A DNA stretch of 64,000 nt. Origin: Metopolophium dirhodum (lineage: Eukaryota; Arthropoda; Insecta; Hemiptera; Aphididae). This document shows, piece by piece, positions 1 to 10,616 of the stretch. The notes under the pieces are model-generated. The model made no database searches. It had not been told where the DNA came from and saw only the letters and a program-made list of their open reading frames with translations. The position numbers and the translations under genes are program-made. Within the stretch, counting starts at the first letter, position 1; every line of letters begins with the position of its first letter. Location of the stretch: assembly GCF_019925205.1 (NCBI RefSeq), contig NC_083560.1, forward strand, positions 147,642,526 through 147,706,525. The letters run 5' to 3'.

Positions 1-190
1 ACATCATAATATATCGTTCAACGGTTGTAGGGATTCTTCGTCACATGCACATTGTAATGCAATGCTTTGTGTCTACAGAACAAAAAATAAATTACATTTA
101 CTTGAATTATATAATAATAATAATAATACCAATCACAACACCAGACGGTATCATCTATAGAGCCATTGTTAGTTATCTTTTCAATATTAA
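1..190. repeat. Left arm of a 190-bp inverted repeat (intron of Helitron)
   Basis: Every base of 1-190 appears as its reverse complement at 24112-23923, with no mismatch found by eye. The match may continue beyond the window edge. In both places the sequence is intronic to the Helitron gene: here it runs into a TTTTCAG acceptor at 191-197, whereas the other arm lies downstream of a GTGAGT donor. Perfect identity implies a recent duplication or inversion, or an assembly artefact. Confidence 0.95.
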
Positions 191-197
191 TTTTCAG

Positions 198-2451
198 TTA
201 CGTAAACTCAAGATATGTCAGCCCACCAGAAGGCATCTGGCGGTTGTTTTCGTACAAATTGCACGGCAAAAGTCACACGGTCGTCAGACTTCCTGTCCAC
301 CTGGAGGGTCGTCAGAACGTGTACTTTGCGCCGGGCCAAGGAGAAGAACGGCTACAGAACCAAGCTGTGCGTAGTACGAAACTCACGCAGTTCTTCGCGC
401 TCAACACAACAGACGTGAATGCTCGACAATACTTGTACCAAGAAATACCGACGCATTACACCTGGCAGATGCCACGTAATCAAGAAAACGTACTCGTAAG
501 AAATGTCACCCAATGGTTGCCGCGGCGGATTCGGATGGCAAACGTTACGTTGGCTCGGATGTACATAGTAAACCCACTGGACCGGGACCGTTTCCACCTG
601 AGATTGCTACTTCTGAACCGAAGAGGCCCGAAGTCCTTTCAAGACATAAGGACGGTGGACGGGGTCGTTCACGAAACATTCACGGCGGCTGCCGTTGCAC
701 TCGGATTATTGGAAGACGACCGAGCGTGGCGGGATTGCTTGACGGAATCGGCGACGTTGGACACACCGCGGCAGCTGCGGTATCTGTTCGTCACTATACT
801 GGTGTTCTGCGAGCCCTCAAACCCGCTGGCGTTGTACGAGGCGAACGAAGCAAACATGATGGAGGACTTCAACCGCCGTCTCCAAGACGTCGACCGCGCG
901 AGGGCCGCGTGTCTGGCGGCCATCGAGGATCTACTTCGTGTACACCGAAAATCGCCGGGCGACTACGGTCTGCCCCTCGCCGACCCCCGTCTACTGGAAC
1001 CGCTGCAGGACGACGCGCTGTTCCGGGCAATAGACGCGGCGGCACGGTGGGCCCCACAAGTAGACGCCTTGAACGCCGAACAGCGAACGGTGTACGACCG
1101 CGTGATGGCGGCCGTCGATGACCAACGGGAGGTGGCGAAAACTTTCTTCGTCGACGGACCCGGGGGTACCGGAAAAACGACGCTGTACGGATGCCTGATA
1201 TGGGCGCTTCGGCACCGACCTCCGCAGCGGGAGGTGTTGTGCGTGGCGTTCACCGGTATCGCCGCGTCGCTCATGGACGGCGGCATGACCGTACACTCGA
1301 CGTTCGGACTGCCTTTCGGCACGCTGACCGAAGACTCGACGTCCAGCGTCACCATGCAGTCCGAGCGAGCGCAAAAGATACGCAACGCGGCGCTCATCGT
1401 CTGGGACGAAGCCCCAATGTCGCCGGGACTGCAACTGACGGTGGTGGACCGCCTGCTCAGGGACGTCATGGCATCGGAATTACCGTTCGGCGGTAAAACC
1501 ATGCTGTTCGCCGGCGACTTCAGGCAGATATTGCCCGTGGTCCGGAGAGGGACGAGAGCCGAGATCGTCATGTCGTCGATCAAGGAAAACGGTCTTTGGC
1601 GCGTCATGGAGCGCTTCAATCTGGTCCAGAACATGCGCGCGGACCACGACGCGGACTTTGCGACTTGGTTGCTTGAGCTCGGCAACGGCCGACTGCCCGC
1701 GGTCGACGGCGTTCCGAACACCGTGCAAATCCCGCGGCAAATGGTATGCGACGTTGATGATTTGATCGATTTCGTGTACCCGCAGCAAATGTCGTTGGCC
1801 AACGTCGACGAATTCGCTCGGAGAATCGTTGTGTGTCCCACCAACGAAGACTGTAGAGGTGTCAACAGGGACGTGCTGGAGCGCGTCGACGGTGCTCAGA
1901 TGAGCTACACCGCCGTCGACACCATGATGGCGGACGATCCCGACGAAGTGGCCAATTTTCCCACGGAGTTCCTCAACAGCTTGGAACCGGACGGCCTGCC
2001 GCCGTACCGGCTGACGTTGAAGGTGGGGTGCATCGTGATGTTGCTCAGAAATCTCGATCCGAGGAGACGACTGTGCAACGGTACGAGGTTGGTGGTCACC
2101 GAACTGCGGCGTCACAATTTCAAGGCTAGGATTTTGGGCGGTGAAGCACAGGACGACGACATCGTCGTGCCCAAGATACCGCTCACGTCCAGCGGCGAGG
2201 ACGACCTGCCCATCTTACTGCGGCGCCTTCAATTCCCGGTGAGATTGTCGTTCGCCATGACCATCAACAAGTCGCAGGGTCAGACGTTCGACCGTGTAGG
2301 TTTGTTACTGACGTCGCCTGTGTTCACGCACGGGCAACTGTACGTGGCGTTTTCGAGGGTGAGAAACGCACAGTCCGTGAGAGTCGGCATGTACGCCGAT
2401 GACAGCGGCCGATTCGTCACCAAGAACATAGTGTACAGGGAAGTTCTGTAA
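198..2451 (+). CDS. Helitron replicase C-terminal half: Pif1-like DNA helicase (last exon)
   Basis: This encodes the SF1B helicase part of a Helitron rolling-circle replicase, which would unwind the strand during transposition. The first residues (YVNSRYVSPPEGIWRLF) match the region that follows the Rep domain in Helitrons. The Walker A motif GPGGTGKTTL lies near 1160-1190, the Walker B motif IVWDEAP near 1395-1420, the motif V region TINKSQGQTFD near 2260-2290 and the motif VI region LYVAFSRVR near 2338-2364. The exon starts after TTTTCAG, and the ATG at 166 is intronic. Its entry phase (2 nt needed upstream) matches the donor at 25637 on the minus strand, joining as ...DEIA-N-YVNS. There is no frameshift and the stop is TAA. 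The Rep half is not upstream inside this window; it lies inverted at 25.6-32.8 kb. A second Rep copy beyond position 1 cannot be excluded. Confidence 0.93.
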
Positions 2452-2502
2452 TGCAACGAGTGGTGACAATGGTAAGTATATTATAATTAGGTGACGCCTG
2501 CT

Positions 2503-2822
2503 GATAGTCTAGGTGACTTTAAACCTAACACGTGTAACATATTTTTCAAACATAATACGTTACACCGCTGTTCTACGTGGTATGTGTTCTACATGCGCCC
2601 GATGGTCAAAGATGATGATGATAGTCTAGGTGACTTTAAACCTAACATGTGTGACATATTTTTCAAACATAATATGTTACACCGCTGTTCTACGTGGTCT
2701 GTGTTCTACATGCGCCCGATGTTCAAAGATGATGATGATAGTCTAGGTGACTTTAAACCTAACACGCGTGACATATTTTTCAAACATAATACGTTACACC
2801 GCTGTTCTACGTGGTCTGTGTG
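2503..2822 (+). repeat. 117-bp tandem repeat, 2.7 copies, open in one frame
   Basis: Units begin at 2503, 2620 and 2737 with GATAGTCTAGGTGACTTT and keep a strict 117-bp period (39 codons), so a 126-residue frame stays open (about 2491-2871). The third unit stops near 2822. It lies between the Helitron helicase stop and the putative 3' terminus. The open frame is explained by a period divisible by three, so I do not call a gene. Confidence 0.85.
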
Positions 2823-2898
2823 GAGGTACTTCGTGGACCTTGCCTTCGGGCTAAACGGAGAGAAAGTTTGACAACCTCCTCGTGGTTCTCTCTGGATG

Positions 2899-2929
2899 CG
2901 AATTCACTATAATGTGAATTCGTAACTAA
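2899..2929 (+). other. Putative Helitron 3' terminus: hairpin plus CTAA
   Basis: A perfect 9-bp stem CGAATTCAC / GTGAATTCG (2899-2907 and 2914-2922) with a 6-nt TATAAT loop is followed three bases later by CTAA (2926-2929) and a T. Helitrons end with a short palindrome and CTRR and insert next to T. The position, about 450 bp past the helicase stop, is as expected. The spacing between stem and CTRR is shorter than usual. Confidence 0.55.
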
Positions 2930-4356
2930 TGTCAAACAATGTATGTAATGTCTGTGTTATTTGTATTGTACCACATCCTATTGAATAGTATGATATAGTA
3001 CAGATAGTACAGACAATTTAATTTAAATGTTGTATTTTATTTCACACATTAAGATTCTAATGTACCTATATTATATGATGTATAAATAACATTAATAAGT
3101 TAATTTCACTATGTTCCCAATATTTATTACACCATTTCATTGTTGTATTTCTTTCTTAAGTAGTATTAATTTATATTGTATTAATGGTTATCCTTTGTTT
3201 TTATGTAATCATATATATATGCTATTGACATTAATCAGTCAATTTCACTGTACTCACAATATTTTTAATATTTTGTACACTGTATTTCGCTGAACTACTT
3301 GATTGATTTATATTGTATTATTAATGGTTGAGACATTACTTAACTTGACATATTTTTATTAATTGTTTTACTCATGATTGAGATTTCATTACTATTAGAT
3401 TCTATATAATTAGATTTTATTACTATTTACTTACTATATATAAATGTAATTATTTCAATATTTATATAATTGACATTGTATTAATTGTTTTGCTCAGTAA
3501 AAGAGTATTTGTTTTGTGTTAAACACCATTTGTTCAATAACAATTTTTTTAAAATACAGTAAATTAATAAGCACAACAGTTTTGTCCTATTTGGTACATG
3601 GGTAGAACCTAACCTAACTAATATAACTAAAATAACAATTTAAAAAACCATTGATACTATACACACAATTGGATATCTTAATAACAATATTTAATTTATA
3701 ATTAACAACACTGCAAATTGCTGTTGATTGTTTTTTACATAATTTGTTTTACATAATAAAACACCATTGATGATACTATTTTATTCACTAAAAACTTTAA
3801 TATTATGTAGTGTGCTACTACATACTAGGTCACCGTGAATTGATATAATTTATTTTGCCACTGGATCAATTGCTATGAAAAGTAACTCTCGGATGAGACG
3901 GAAACACATATTATATTATTTACTTTTTTATTAGTTTTTTTTAGTTTTATATTATTATTACACATGAAATTAAATTACTTTAACAATGGAAATATTTATA
4001 CAATTTAGGTTGTATTTGTTTTACTCATTGTAGTATATTGATTCTAAAATCTTTAATTTTGTTACATGCAAATCTTTAGACATCCCATGCAATACCTACC
4101 TAATGTCATTAACTTCACTGACATCCTGACAACCATTATAACTATTTATAACTCTTATTTGATCCACACACCACACATAATTGTAATAGTATGAACTATA
4201 TTATGTTTTTGGTAACTAATAGAAATTTAAAAAAATCCTTCATACTGTACCCAAAGTACACACATAGTAATTTAAAAATATCCAGTAGGAGAGGAAAAGG
4301 AAAATAAAATATAATTTTAAATGATATAGTCATGTTTTTGTCATAAATGTCATTAT
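2930..4356. other. AT-rich intergenic DNA, nothing recognised
   Basis: This is low-complexity AT-rich sequence with no long frame, no terminal repeat and no RNA gene that I could recognise. Short CCTAA pairs near 3607 are not an array. It separates the Helitron 3' end from the poly(A) signal of the minus-strand micro-exon gene. Confidence 0.5.
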
Positions 4357-4362
4357 TTTATT
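4357..4362 (-). promoter_or_regulatory. Poly(A) signal of the micro-exon gene
   Basis: AATAAA on the minus strand, about 77 nt after the TAA stop at 4439-4441. Its position is consistent with the 3' end of the gene at 4439-9889. Confidence 0.45.
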
Positions 4363-4438
4363 GATCATCTGAAAAAAACATAACAAATAAACATAGAAAA
4401 ATTTTTGTTGAGAAAAAATGTTCCTGTTAAAAACTCAC

Positions 4439-7400
4439 TTATTGGGTGTCTGCTATCGGTACCTGAAAATGATATGTTTGATTAGAATTATTAATTTCAA
4501 AAACTAAAGTATTTATATTATATCCTTACGACGTTTGGCGGTGGGCTCGGTGGCGTCTCCCTTGCTGTGACGTAGAGCTCCTGAAAATAATGTGTTTGAT
4601 TAGACAAAACTTGAAGTTTTCTTAAATATATTATATACTAATATATCCTTACGTTTGGCGGCTGCGCAGTTTCAGCGGTCTGATTGAGGTCCTGAAAAAT
4701 TTGTTTAATTAGATTTATAAATTTCAAAAACTCAATAGCTTTTTTTTAATATACTAATATATCCTTACGTCTGCTGGTCGACTACTGCTGGCCTACTGAA
4801 AATAATTTGTTTAATTAGATTTATAAATTTCAAAAACTCAATAGCTTTTTTTTAATATACTAATATATCCTTACGTCTGCTGGTCGACTACTGCTGGCCT
4901 CCTGAAAATAATTTGTTTAATTAGATTTATAAATTTCAAAAACTCAATAGCTTTTTTTTAATATACTAATATATCCTTACGTCTGCTGGTCGACTACTGC
5001 TGGCCTCCTGAAAATAATTTGTTTAATTAGATTTATAAATTTCAAAAACTTGATAATTATTTTAAATATACTAATATATCATTACGTTCGGCGGCCTCCG
5101 ACTTTCCGTCTGCCTACGGTCCTGAAAAATTTGTTTAATTAGATTTATCAATTTCGAAAACTTGAACGCTTTTTTTAATTATACTAAATATATATCCTTA
5201 CCTTCTTCGGCCGCGGCGAGGCCGTTTTCAGTAGACCGTCCTGAAAATAATTTATTTAATTAGATTTTTTGATTTCGAAAACTTGAATGTCTTTTTAAAT
5301 ATACTAATATATCCTTACGCTTGACGACGGCCGCCGCCTACCACCATCACCACCCCTCCGCCTACCGCCATCACGACCCCTGCCACCGCCATCACGACCC
5401 CTGCCACCGCCACCGCCACCGCCCCTTTTGGACGGGCCACCTCTGGACTTGGCTACAATATAAATTACAATTATATACATAATATTAAGACTGTTATTAA
5501 GGAATATGTAAAGTAAACACTCACCGCAATCCCGGGACAAATGTCCCTGTTTACCACAGTTCAGTGTTTTTATCAGTGGCGGCGCTAGGCGTGGGCGAAG
5601 TGGGCCATTGCCCACGGCCTCGCACCTCAAAGGGCCTCGCGTTTCATAGGGACTTATAATTAACCATAGAAAAATATGGGAGAAGTATCTATACAAAAAT
5701 TTTTGTATCCATGAAATTATTTTATTAAAAAAAAAATCATAAGCATAAATGTTATATTTCGTCATATTTAGTCATTACTAAAAGTACCAGATCACACTAT
5801 GCGTTTTGTCGGTTGCCGATCGGCAAACGACCGCGACTATTCTATAATTAACATATAAACCGCGTTATCGGGGCCAGACTGACCGATTCGGCGAACCGAT
5901 TTTATCTAAACTCGATAACGTAATTTCATTTTGACAGTTGTTGTTAGTTCAATTGGTTGTGTTTTATCCTCGTTTCTGTATCGATCGATTACCGAAAATT
6001 ATATTCAATTTAATAATATTTAACGAAGCAAAAATCATACCACACGTACCTAAGTTGTAAGTATAAAACTTTATTAATTGTGTTTACATTTTCCATTGTT
6101 TTTTTTTTGTTTTATGATATTAGTTATAAAATTATTTTATTATAATATGAAAATAACATAATCAGTATGGAAAACGATTTATTGTGACAGAATAGATATA
6201 CCTATAATAATAATTTTTTATAATAGGGAAGTATGGAAATAATATATTTTAGTATGTTGTATTGGAAATGTTAGTTAAAACTTTAAGAACTAATAAATAA
6301 TTGTAATTTGTAATAGAATATTATTTGTATTATAAATATAATTTAATAAATAATAAAATAATAATTTTATAAATATTACATAATAATTTATTATTAAAAT
6401 ATAATTAACTATCCATATGTAGGTATCATGTCTGGATCTAGTAGAGACAGAGATACTGGTCGGAAATGGGAATCTGGTGCTTCCAAAAGAAAGAGAAAAG
6501 CTGAAATGATGCAAGTGAACCAAGCTATGAGTACTAGTATGATGAAATTTCTAAACAAAACCAGTACATCAACAACTACAGACTTAGACGAACCTAATGC
6601 CAAAATGGATTTAAATGAAGGAATTTCAAAATACAATGAAGAATTGACAAAAGAAGTTGAAACTAAGTCTGATCTTGAAACTTCTCCGCCAATAAATACT
6701 TTTGAAAATAAAGAAATTACTTTTTATGTTAACTCTAATATAAATAATATTTGCGATTTAGAGATGCACAAACAAGAAATTGTTTTAAGTGAACCACTAA
6801 TGAGTTTAGACCCAGCTACAGACTTAGACGAACCTAATGCCAAAATGGATTTAAATGAAGGAAATTTATCCAATAAAATTTCAAAATACAATGAAGAATT
6901 GACAAAAGAAGTTGAAACTAAGTCTGATCTTGAAACTTCTCCGCCAATAAATACTTTTGAAAATAAAGAAATTACTTTTTATGTTAACTCTAATATAAAT
7001 AATATTTGCGATTTAGAGATGCACAAACAAGAAATTGTTTTAAGTGAACCACTAATGAGTTTAGACCCAGGGAAATGGGTGTTTCCGTTATCAGGTTCAC
7101 AGCGTCACGATTTAGTTCAAAATGGTCCTCAACAGATGCTAGATACTTGCGATGAAAATTATCCTTTAGACAATAATAAGAGACATTTTTCTAACTTCCA
7201 CTATACAAGAAAATTAAGTAATGGCGAAACTCAACATCGCAGATGGCTAGTTTATTCTCAATCTCAAGATAAAATATATTGTTTTCCGTGTACAGTTTTT
7301 TCTAATTTACAAACACAAATGATTCGTGAAGGATGTTGTGACTGGAAACATCTAAGTACAATTTTGCAAAGACACGAAAAGAGCAAAGAGCACATGGTGT

Positions 7401-9889
7401 GCATGATTAAATGGGTAGAATTTGACAAACGAATTAAACTCGGGAAAACAATAGATCAAGAAAATGAAAAACGGATTCGTGAATCACAAAAGCATTGGTA
7501 CAATTTGTTTGAAAAATTAATTAATGTAATAAATTTCTTAGCCTCACATAATCTATCATTTAGAGGTCATCGAGAATCAATGAAGTTAGATGATAGCAAT
7601 AACTCTGGAAACTTTATTGATTTATTAAAATTATTGTCCAAATATGATCATTCATTACAGAACCATTTTCAACTAATTAATGAAAAACAACTGGCACAAC
7701 ATTATTTAAGTCATGATATCCAAAATGAATTAATTAAACTTATGTCTAAAAAAGTAATTGAAGAGATTATTAGTAAAGTAAAACTAGTGAAATATTATGC
7801 TTTCATGCTCGACTGCACTAGAGACATAAGTCGCGTTGAACAGATGTCCATTATTTTAAGATTTTGTAATACGTCAACCGGTGATATAGAAGAACATTTT
7901 ATTGGATTTATTGCTGTTGATTCCACAACAGGGGAACATTTAACAAACATTATTCTACACGAGCTAAAAAGTAATGGTTTAGATATTCAAGACTGTCGTG
8001 GACAAGGTTTTGATAATGGCGCGAATATGGTAGGAATAAACAAGGGTGTTAAAACACGAATATTAAATATTAATCCAAAAGCATTCTTTGCGCCTTGTGG
8101 TTGTCACAGCTGGAATTTGATTTTAGTAGATGCTGCTAAGTCTTCCATTACAGCTACAACATTTTTTGGCTTTATTCAAAAAATTTATTTGCTCTTTTCA
8201 AAATCTAGTAAACGATGGGATCTTATTAAAGATAAATTAAAACTAACATTAAAGTCTTTATCTGAAACAAGGTGGGAAAGTAGAATTGCTGCAGTCAAAG
8301 CAATATTATTTCAATTTGACGATATCATTGATTGTATAAATATACTTAAAATGCAAATAGTAGACGCAGAAACTCTATGTGATTGTGAAGCCATTTTAAA
8401 AGAAATGTTAACATTTGAATTTATTGTTGCAATACATGTGTGGTATGAAATTTTACTTCGTGTAAATAATATAAGTAAAATCTGGCAATCAGTTCAAGTT
8501 AATTTAAAAATGGCTGTTGATTCTTTAAATAATTTTTGCAATTGGATTCAAGAATATCGTGATATAGGATTCAATAAAAGTATTATAGAATCTCGCCAGT
8601 TCATAGAAAAAAGTAGTTATGAAATAGAATTAAATTTTAAAAACAAGAGAATAGCAAAGAAGAAAAAAATGTTTAGTTATGAACACACTGATGAACCTAT
8701 AGAGAATGGTGAAAAAAAGTTTAGAGTTGACTTTTTTAACAGCATGATTGATGGAATTCTACATGACATTAAATGGAGATTTAAATCATTGAATGAATAC
8801 TTTGAATATTTTGGTTTTATTTATGATATGAATATTTTAAGATCCATTTCCAAAGAAGATCTTTATAAGCATTGTTGTGATTTAGGTACAGTTCTTCAAG
8901 AAGGTGAAAAGAGCGACATTCAATCATTTGAATTATACGAAGAATTACAACTCATAATTTCAAGTCTACCAGACTTTATTAAGGATGCAAAACAACTCAT
9001 CAAATACATAATAGAAAATAATTTACAAGAAATATATCCAAATGTTTATATAACAGTCAGAATTATGCTCACTATTCCTGTCAGTACAGCTTCAGCAGAG
9101 AGAAGTTTTTCGAAGCTTAAAATAATTAAAAATTACCTACGAAATACGATGACACAAGAAAGACTCTCAGCATTAGCAGTTTTGTCCATTGAAACGAAAA
9201 TTGCAAATAATTTAAATTACGAAGATATACTTAAAACATTTAGTGAAGCAAAAAGCCGAAAAGTCCATTTCTTGTAAATAAAAAAAATGAAACTTCTAAC
9301 AGTATTATTAATTTAAAAAAATATGTATTTAATTTTATAATTATGTTTAAATAAAATTATATTGACTACTTTGCAAATAAAAGGTTAATAATTAGAGTTT
9401 ATTGTTTTAAAAAATTGTAAATCTTAATATTTATTAAATAACTATTGTTACTTAAATGTTTATTAAAAAAATTTTAAAAAAGGGCCTCTTTAAGTCTACT
9501 TCGCCCACATATTAATTTTACCTCGCGCCGCCACTGCATTCTGAAACGGGTAGATATCATTTTAATCGTTTCTAATTGTATACAATATATATATATTAAC
9601 CAATAGTCTTATACAAATGTATGCTTACTTCGGTCGCGACCTCCACCGCCACCGCCATCGCCATCACCACCACCACCGTCCCCTTTCAACGGGCCACCTC
9701 TGGGCTTGGCTACAATATAAATTACAATTATATACATAATATACATAACAGTTATAACATTCTGAAACGGGTAGATAATATATAATATATTAACCAATGA
9801 TCTTATACAAATTTATACTTACGCTGAGCGCGGTCTTGCCCGTGGTTCACATAAACCGTGCAGCTGTGGCTTATATTGAAGACGCTCAT
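4439..9889 (-). CDS. Multi-exon RGG-box protein gene with tandem micro-exons
   Basis: A probable nucleic-acid-binding, low-complexity protein; family not recognised. Exons (minus): 9823-9889 (ATG, MSVFNISHSC...), 9629-9709 (RGG/Gly-rich), 5525-5573 (half zinc knuckle, CGKQGHLSRDC, interrupted by hAT), 5319-5452 (second RGG exon, Arg/Gly/Asp-rich), then micro-exons 5202-5240, 5086-5121, 4981-5007, 4875-4901, 4769-4795, 4653-4691, 4530-4580 and a terminal exon 4439-4462 (VPIADTQ-stop). All have GT-AG sites, mostly TTTTCAG and GTAAGG, and all micro-exons are phase 0. The two RGG exons are phase 1-1 or 1-0 and join in frame if the zinc-knuckle exon is skipped, giving about 183 residues. Copy 4769-4795 starts with TAG unless an AG 3 nt downstream is used. 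No signal peptide was seen. The exon model is inferred; transcription is not shown. Confidence 0.7.
4524..5242 (-). repeat. Tandemly duplicated exon-intron units (about 106 bp)
   Basis: At least seven units each carry a 27-51-nt exon flanked by near-identical intron sequence: on the minus strand GTAAGGATATATTAGTATAT after each exon and TTTAATTAAACAAATTATTTTCAG-like sequence before it. The units at 4769, 4875 and 4981 are spaced exactly 106 bp apart and encode the same nine residues (EASSSRPAD). Others encode different Pro/Ser-rich peptides, so introns are conserved while exons differ. Confidence 0.85.
6428..9277 (+). CDS. hAT-family transposase with TTF-type zinc finger (949 aa)
   Basis: It would catalyse cut-and-paste transposition by an RNase H-like hAT fold. 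The N-terminal about 215 residues are low complexity and hold a duplicated segment. Residues about 220-320 form a TTF-type zinc finger region (KWVFPLSGSQRHDL, KIYCFPCTVF, CCDWKHLSTILQRH). The DUF4371/hAT core follows with FMLDCTRDIS near residue 459, the FDNGANM motif near 530 and CGCHSWNLILVDAA near 560. The hAT C-terminal dimerisation region (ISTASAERSFSKLK-like) lies near 885-930. No frameshift or internal stop is seen, so this copy may be young. The protein resembles zinc finger MYM-type protein 1-like sequences common in aphids. Family assignment is from motif recognition only. Confidence 0.9.
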   Translation: MSGSSRDRDTGRKWESGASKRKRKAEMMQVNQAMSTSMMKFLNKTSTSTTTDLDEPNAKMDLNEGISKYNEELTKEVETKSDLETSPPINTFENKEITFYVNSNINNICDLEMHKQEIVLSEPLMSLDPATDLDEPNAKMDLNEGNLSNKISKYNEELTKEVETKSDLETSPPINTFENKEITFYVNSNINNICDLEMHKQEIVLSEPLMSLDPGKWVFPLSGSQRHDLVQNGPQQMLDTCDENYPLDNNKRHFSNFHYTRKLSNGETQHRRWLVYSQSQDKIYCFPCTVFSNLQTQMIREGCCDWKHLSTILQRHEKSKEHMVCMIKWVEFDKRIKLGKTIDQENEKRIRESQKHWYNLFEKLINVINFLASHNLSFRGHRESMKLDDSNNSGNFIDLLKLLSKYDHSLQNHFQLINEKQLAQHYLSHDIQNELIKLMSKKVIEEIISKVKLVKYYAFMLDCTRDISRVEQMSIILRFCNTSTGDIEEHFIGFIAVDSTTGEHLTNIILHELKSNGLDIQDCRGQGFDNGANMVGINKGVKTRILNINPKAFFAPCGCHSWNLILVDAAKSSITATTFFGFIQKIYLLFSKSSKRWDLIKDKLKLTLKSLSETRWESRIAAVKAILFQFDDIIDCINILKMQIVDAETLCDCEAILKEMLTFEFIVAIHVWYEILLRVNNISKIWQSVQVNLKMAVDSLNNFCNWIQEYRDIGFNKSIIESRQFIEKSSYEIELNFKNKRIAKKKKMFSYEHTDEPIENGEKKFRVDFFNSMIDGILHDIKWRFKSLNEYFEYFGFIYDMNILRSISKEDLYKHCCDLGTVLQEGEKSDIQSFELYEELQLIISSLPDFIKDAKQLIKYIIENNLQEIYPNVYITVRIMLTIPVSTASAERSFSKLKIIKNYLRNTMTQERLSALAVLSIETKIANNLNYEDILKTFSEAKSRKVHFL
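6576..7069 (+). repeat. Tandem duplication inside the hAT transposase gene
   Basis: The 239-bp block 6576-6814 is repeated at 6816-7069 with no substitution that I can see. The second copy carries 15 extra bases (five codons, NLSNK). The frame is kept. Identity implies a recent event or replication slippage. Confidence 0.9.
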
Positions 9890-10616
9890 TCTAAATTGAA
9901 TAAGACAGTTGAAAAGAACAATTGATTGGTCTGCATTATTATGTTTGTGGCATTATAAAATATTCAATTTGTCTAACGAAATGCATATGGTGCACACTAA
10001 AACTAAGCCAGCGTTCGAATTAATTGAAGTAGTATACATTTGTATGTTCACAGTCTACTTTTTGTGTCACCACGGTAATTTCACACCGTTCAAGGGAGGA
10101 TGTCCCCCTTGGACACAATAATTTTACCGTGTAAAAATTATGAAGAATTTGTACACTTTTTACACGGTAATTTCACACCGTTCAAGGGAGGATGTCCCCC
10201 TTGGACACAATAATTTTACCGTGTAAAAATTATGAAGAGTTTGCACACTCAAAGTCAGTTTTGTCCAAATATTTACAGTGTACATGCTAAATGGTTTTTT
10301 CTCAACAAACCTTATTACTAAAATGGAATAATTATTTAAAATACAGAACACAAGCCTTATTATAAAACTGAAATTATAATTACTAAATATTACTATATAT
10401 TCACATTTTTTTTTCATTTAGGTTGGTTTCACTGTAATTTATCTAATTAATGAATGTCTATATTTTTTTTTAATTTATATACTTTTGAGTTATAAGCTAA
10501 TCGTTTTTTATATTCAGTCGTCAATGATCCGCCGTTTACTCAAGTTGTGTCTCATTTTACTTTATTTTCTTAAAATTTCATTAAATTGTTTTACAATTTA
10601 TAAATTTTTTTCAAAA
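9890..10616. other. Intergenic region with a 92-bp duplicated palindrome
   Basis: No gene is supported. 10071-10162 is repeated at 10163-10253 (see separate entry). The remainder is AT-rich. It would contain the promoter of the minus-strand micro-exon gene and the upstream region of the BIR gene. No clear Polinton terminal inverted repeat was found here. Confidence 0.45.
10071..10253. repeat. 92-bp direct tandem duplication with internal palindromes
   Basis: Two adjacent copies start CACGGTAATTTCACACCG at 10071 and 10163 and are nearly identical. Each has outer complementary ends (ACACGGTAA / TTACCGTGT) and an inner imperfect hairpin (CAAGGGAGG / CCCCCTTG), so each unit could fold as a miniature fold-back element. 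Confidence 0.8.

Larger units (their letters stand above)
5574..9536 (+). mobile_element. hAT transposon (ZMYM1-like type) with terminal inverted repeats
   Basis: Left end CAGTGGCGGCGCTAGG and right end CGCGCCGCCACTG form an inverted repeat (CAGTGGCGGCGC), and a second shared block (TGGGCGAAGT) lies just inside. The element is 3.96 kb and carries one intact transposase frame. An 8-bp target duplication expected for hAT was not found: the flanks are GTTTTTAT and CATTCTGA. It interrupts the zinc-knuckle exon of the minus-strand micro-exon gene. The 850 bp before the gene and 260 bp after it are AT-rich untranslated sequence. Confidence 0.85.

Noticed and set aside
45..374. Open frame of 109 aa at the window start
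   Set aside because: It covers the Helitron intron and a wrong frame of the helicase exon; the same N-terminal peptide appears at 23859-24068 only because of the inverted repeat.
963..1865. 300-aa minus-strand frame over the helicase
   Set aside because: Antisense shadow of the helicase exon.
5566..9544. Target site duplication of the first hAT
   Set aside because: The 8 bases on each side (GTTTTTAT and CATTCTGA) do not match.
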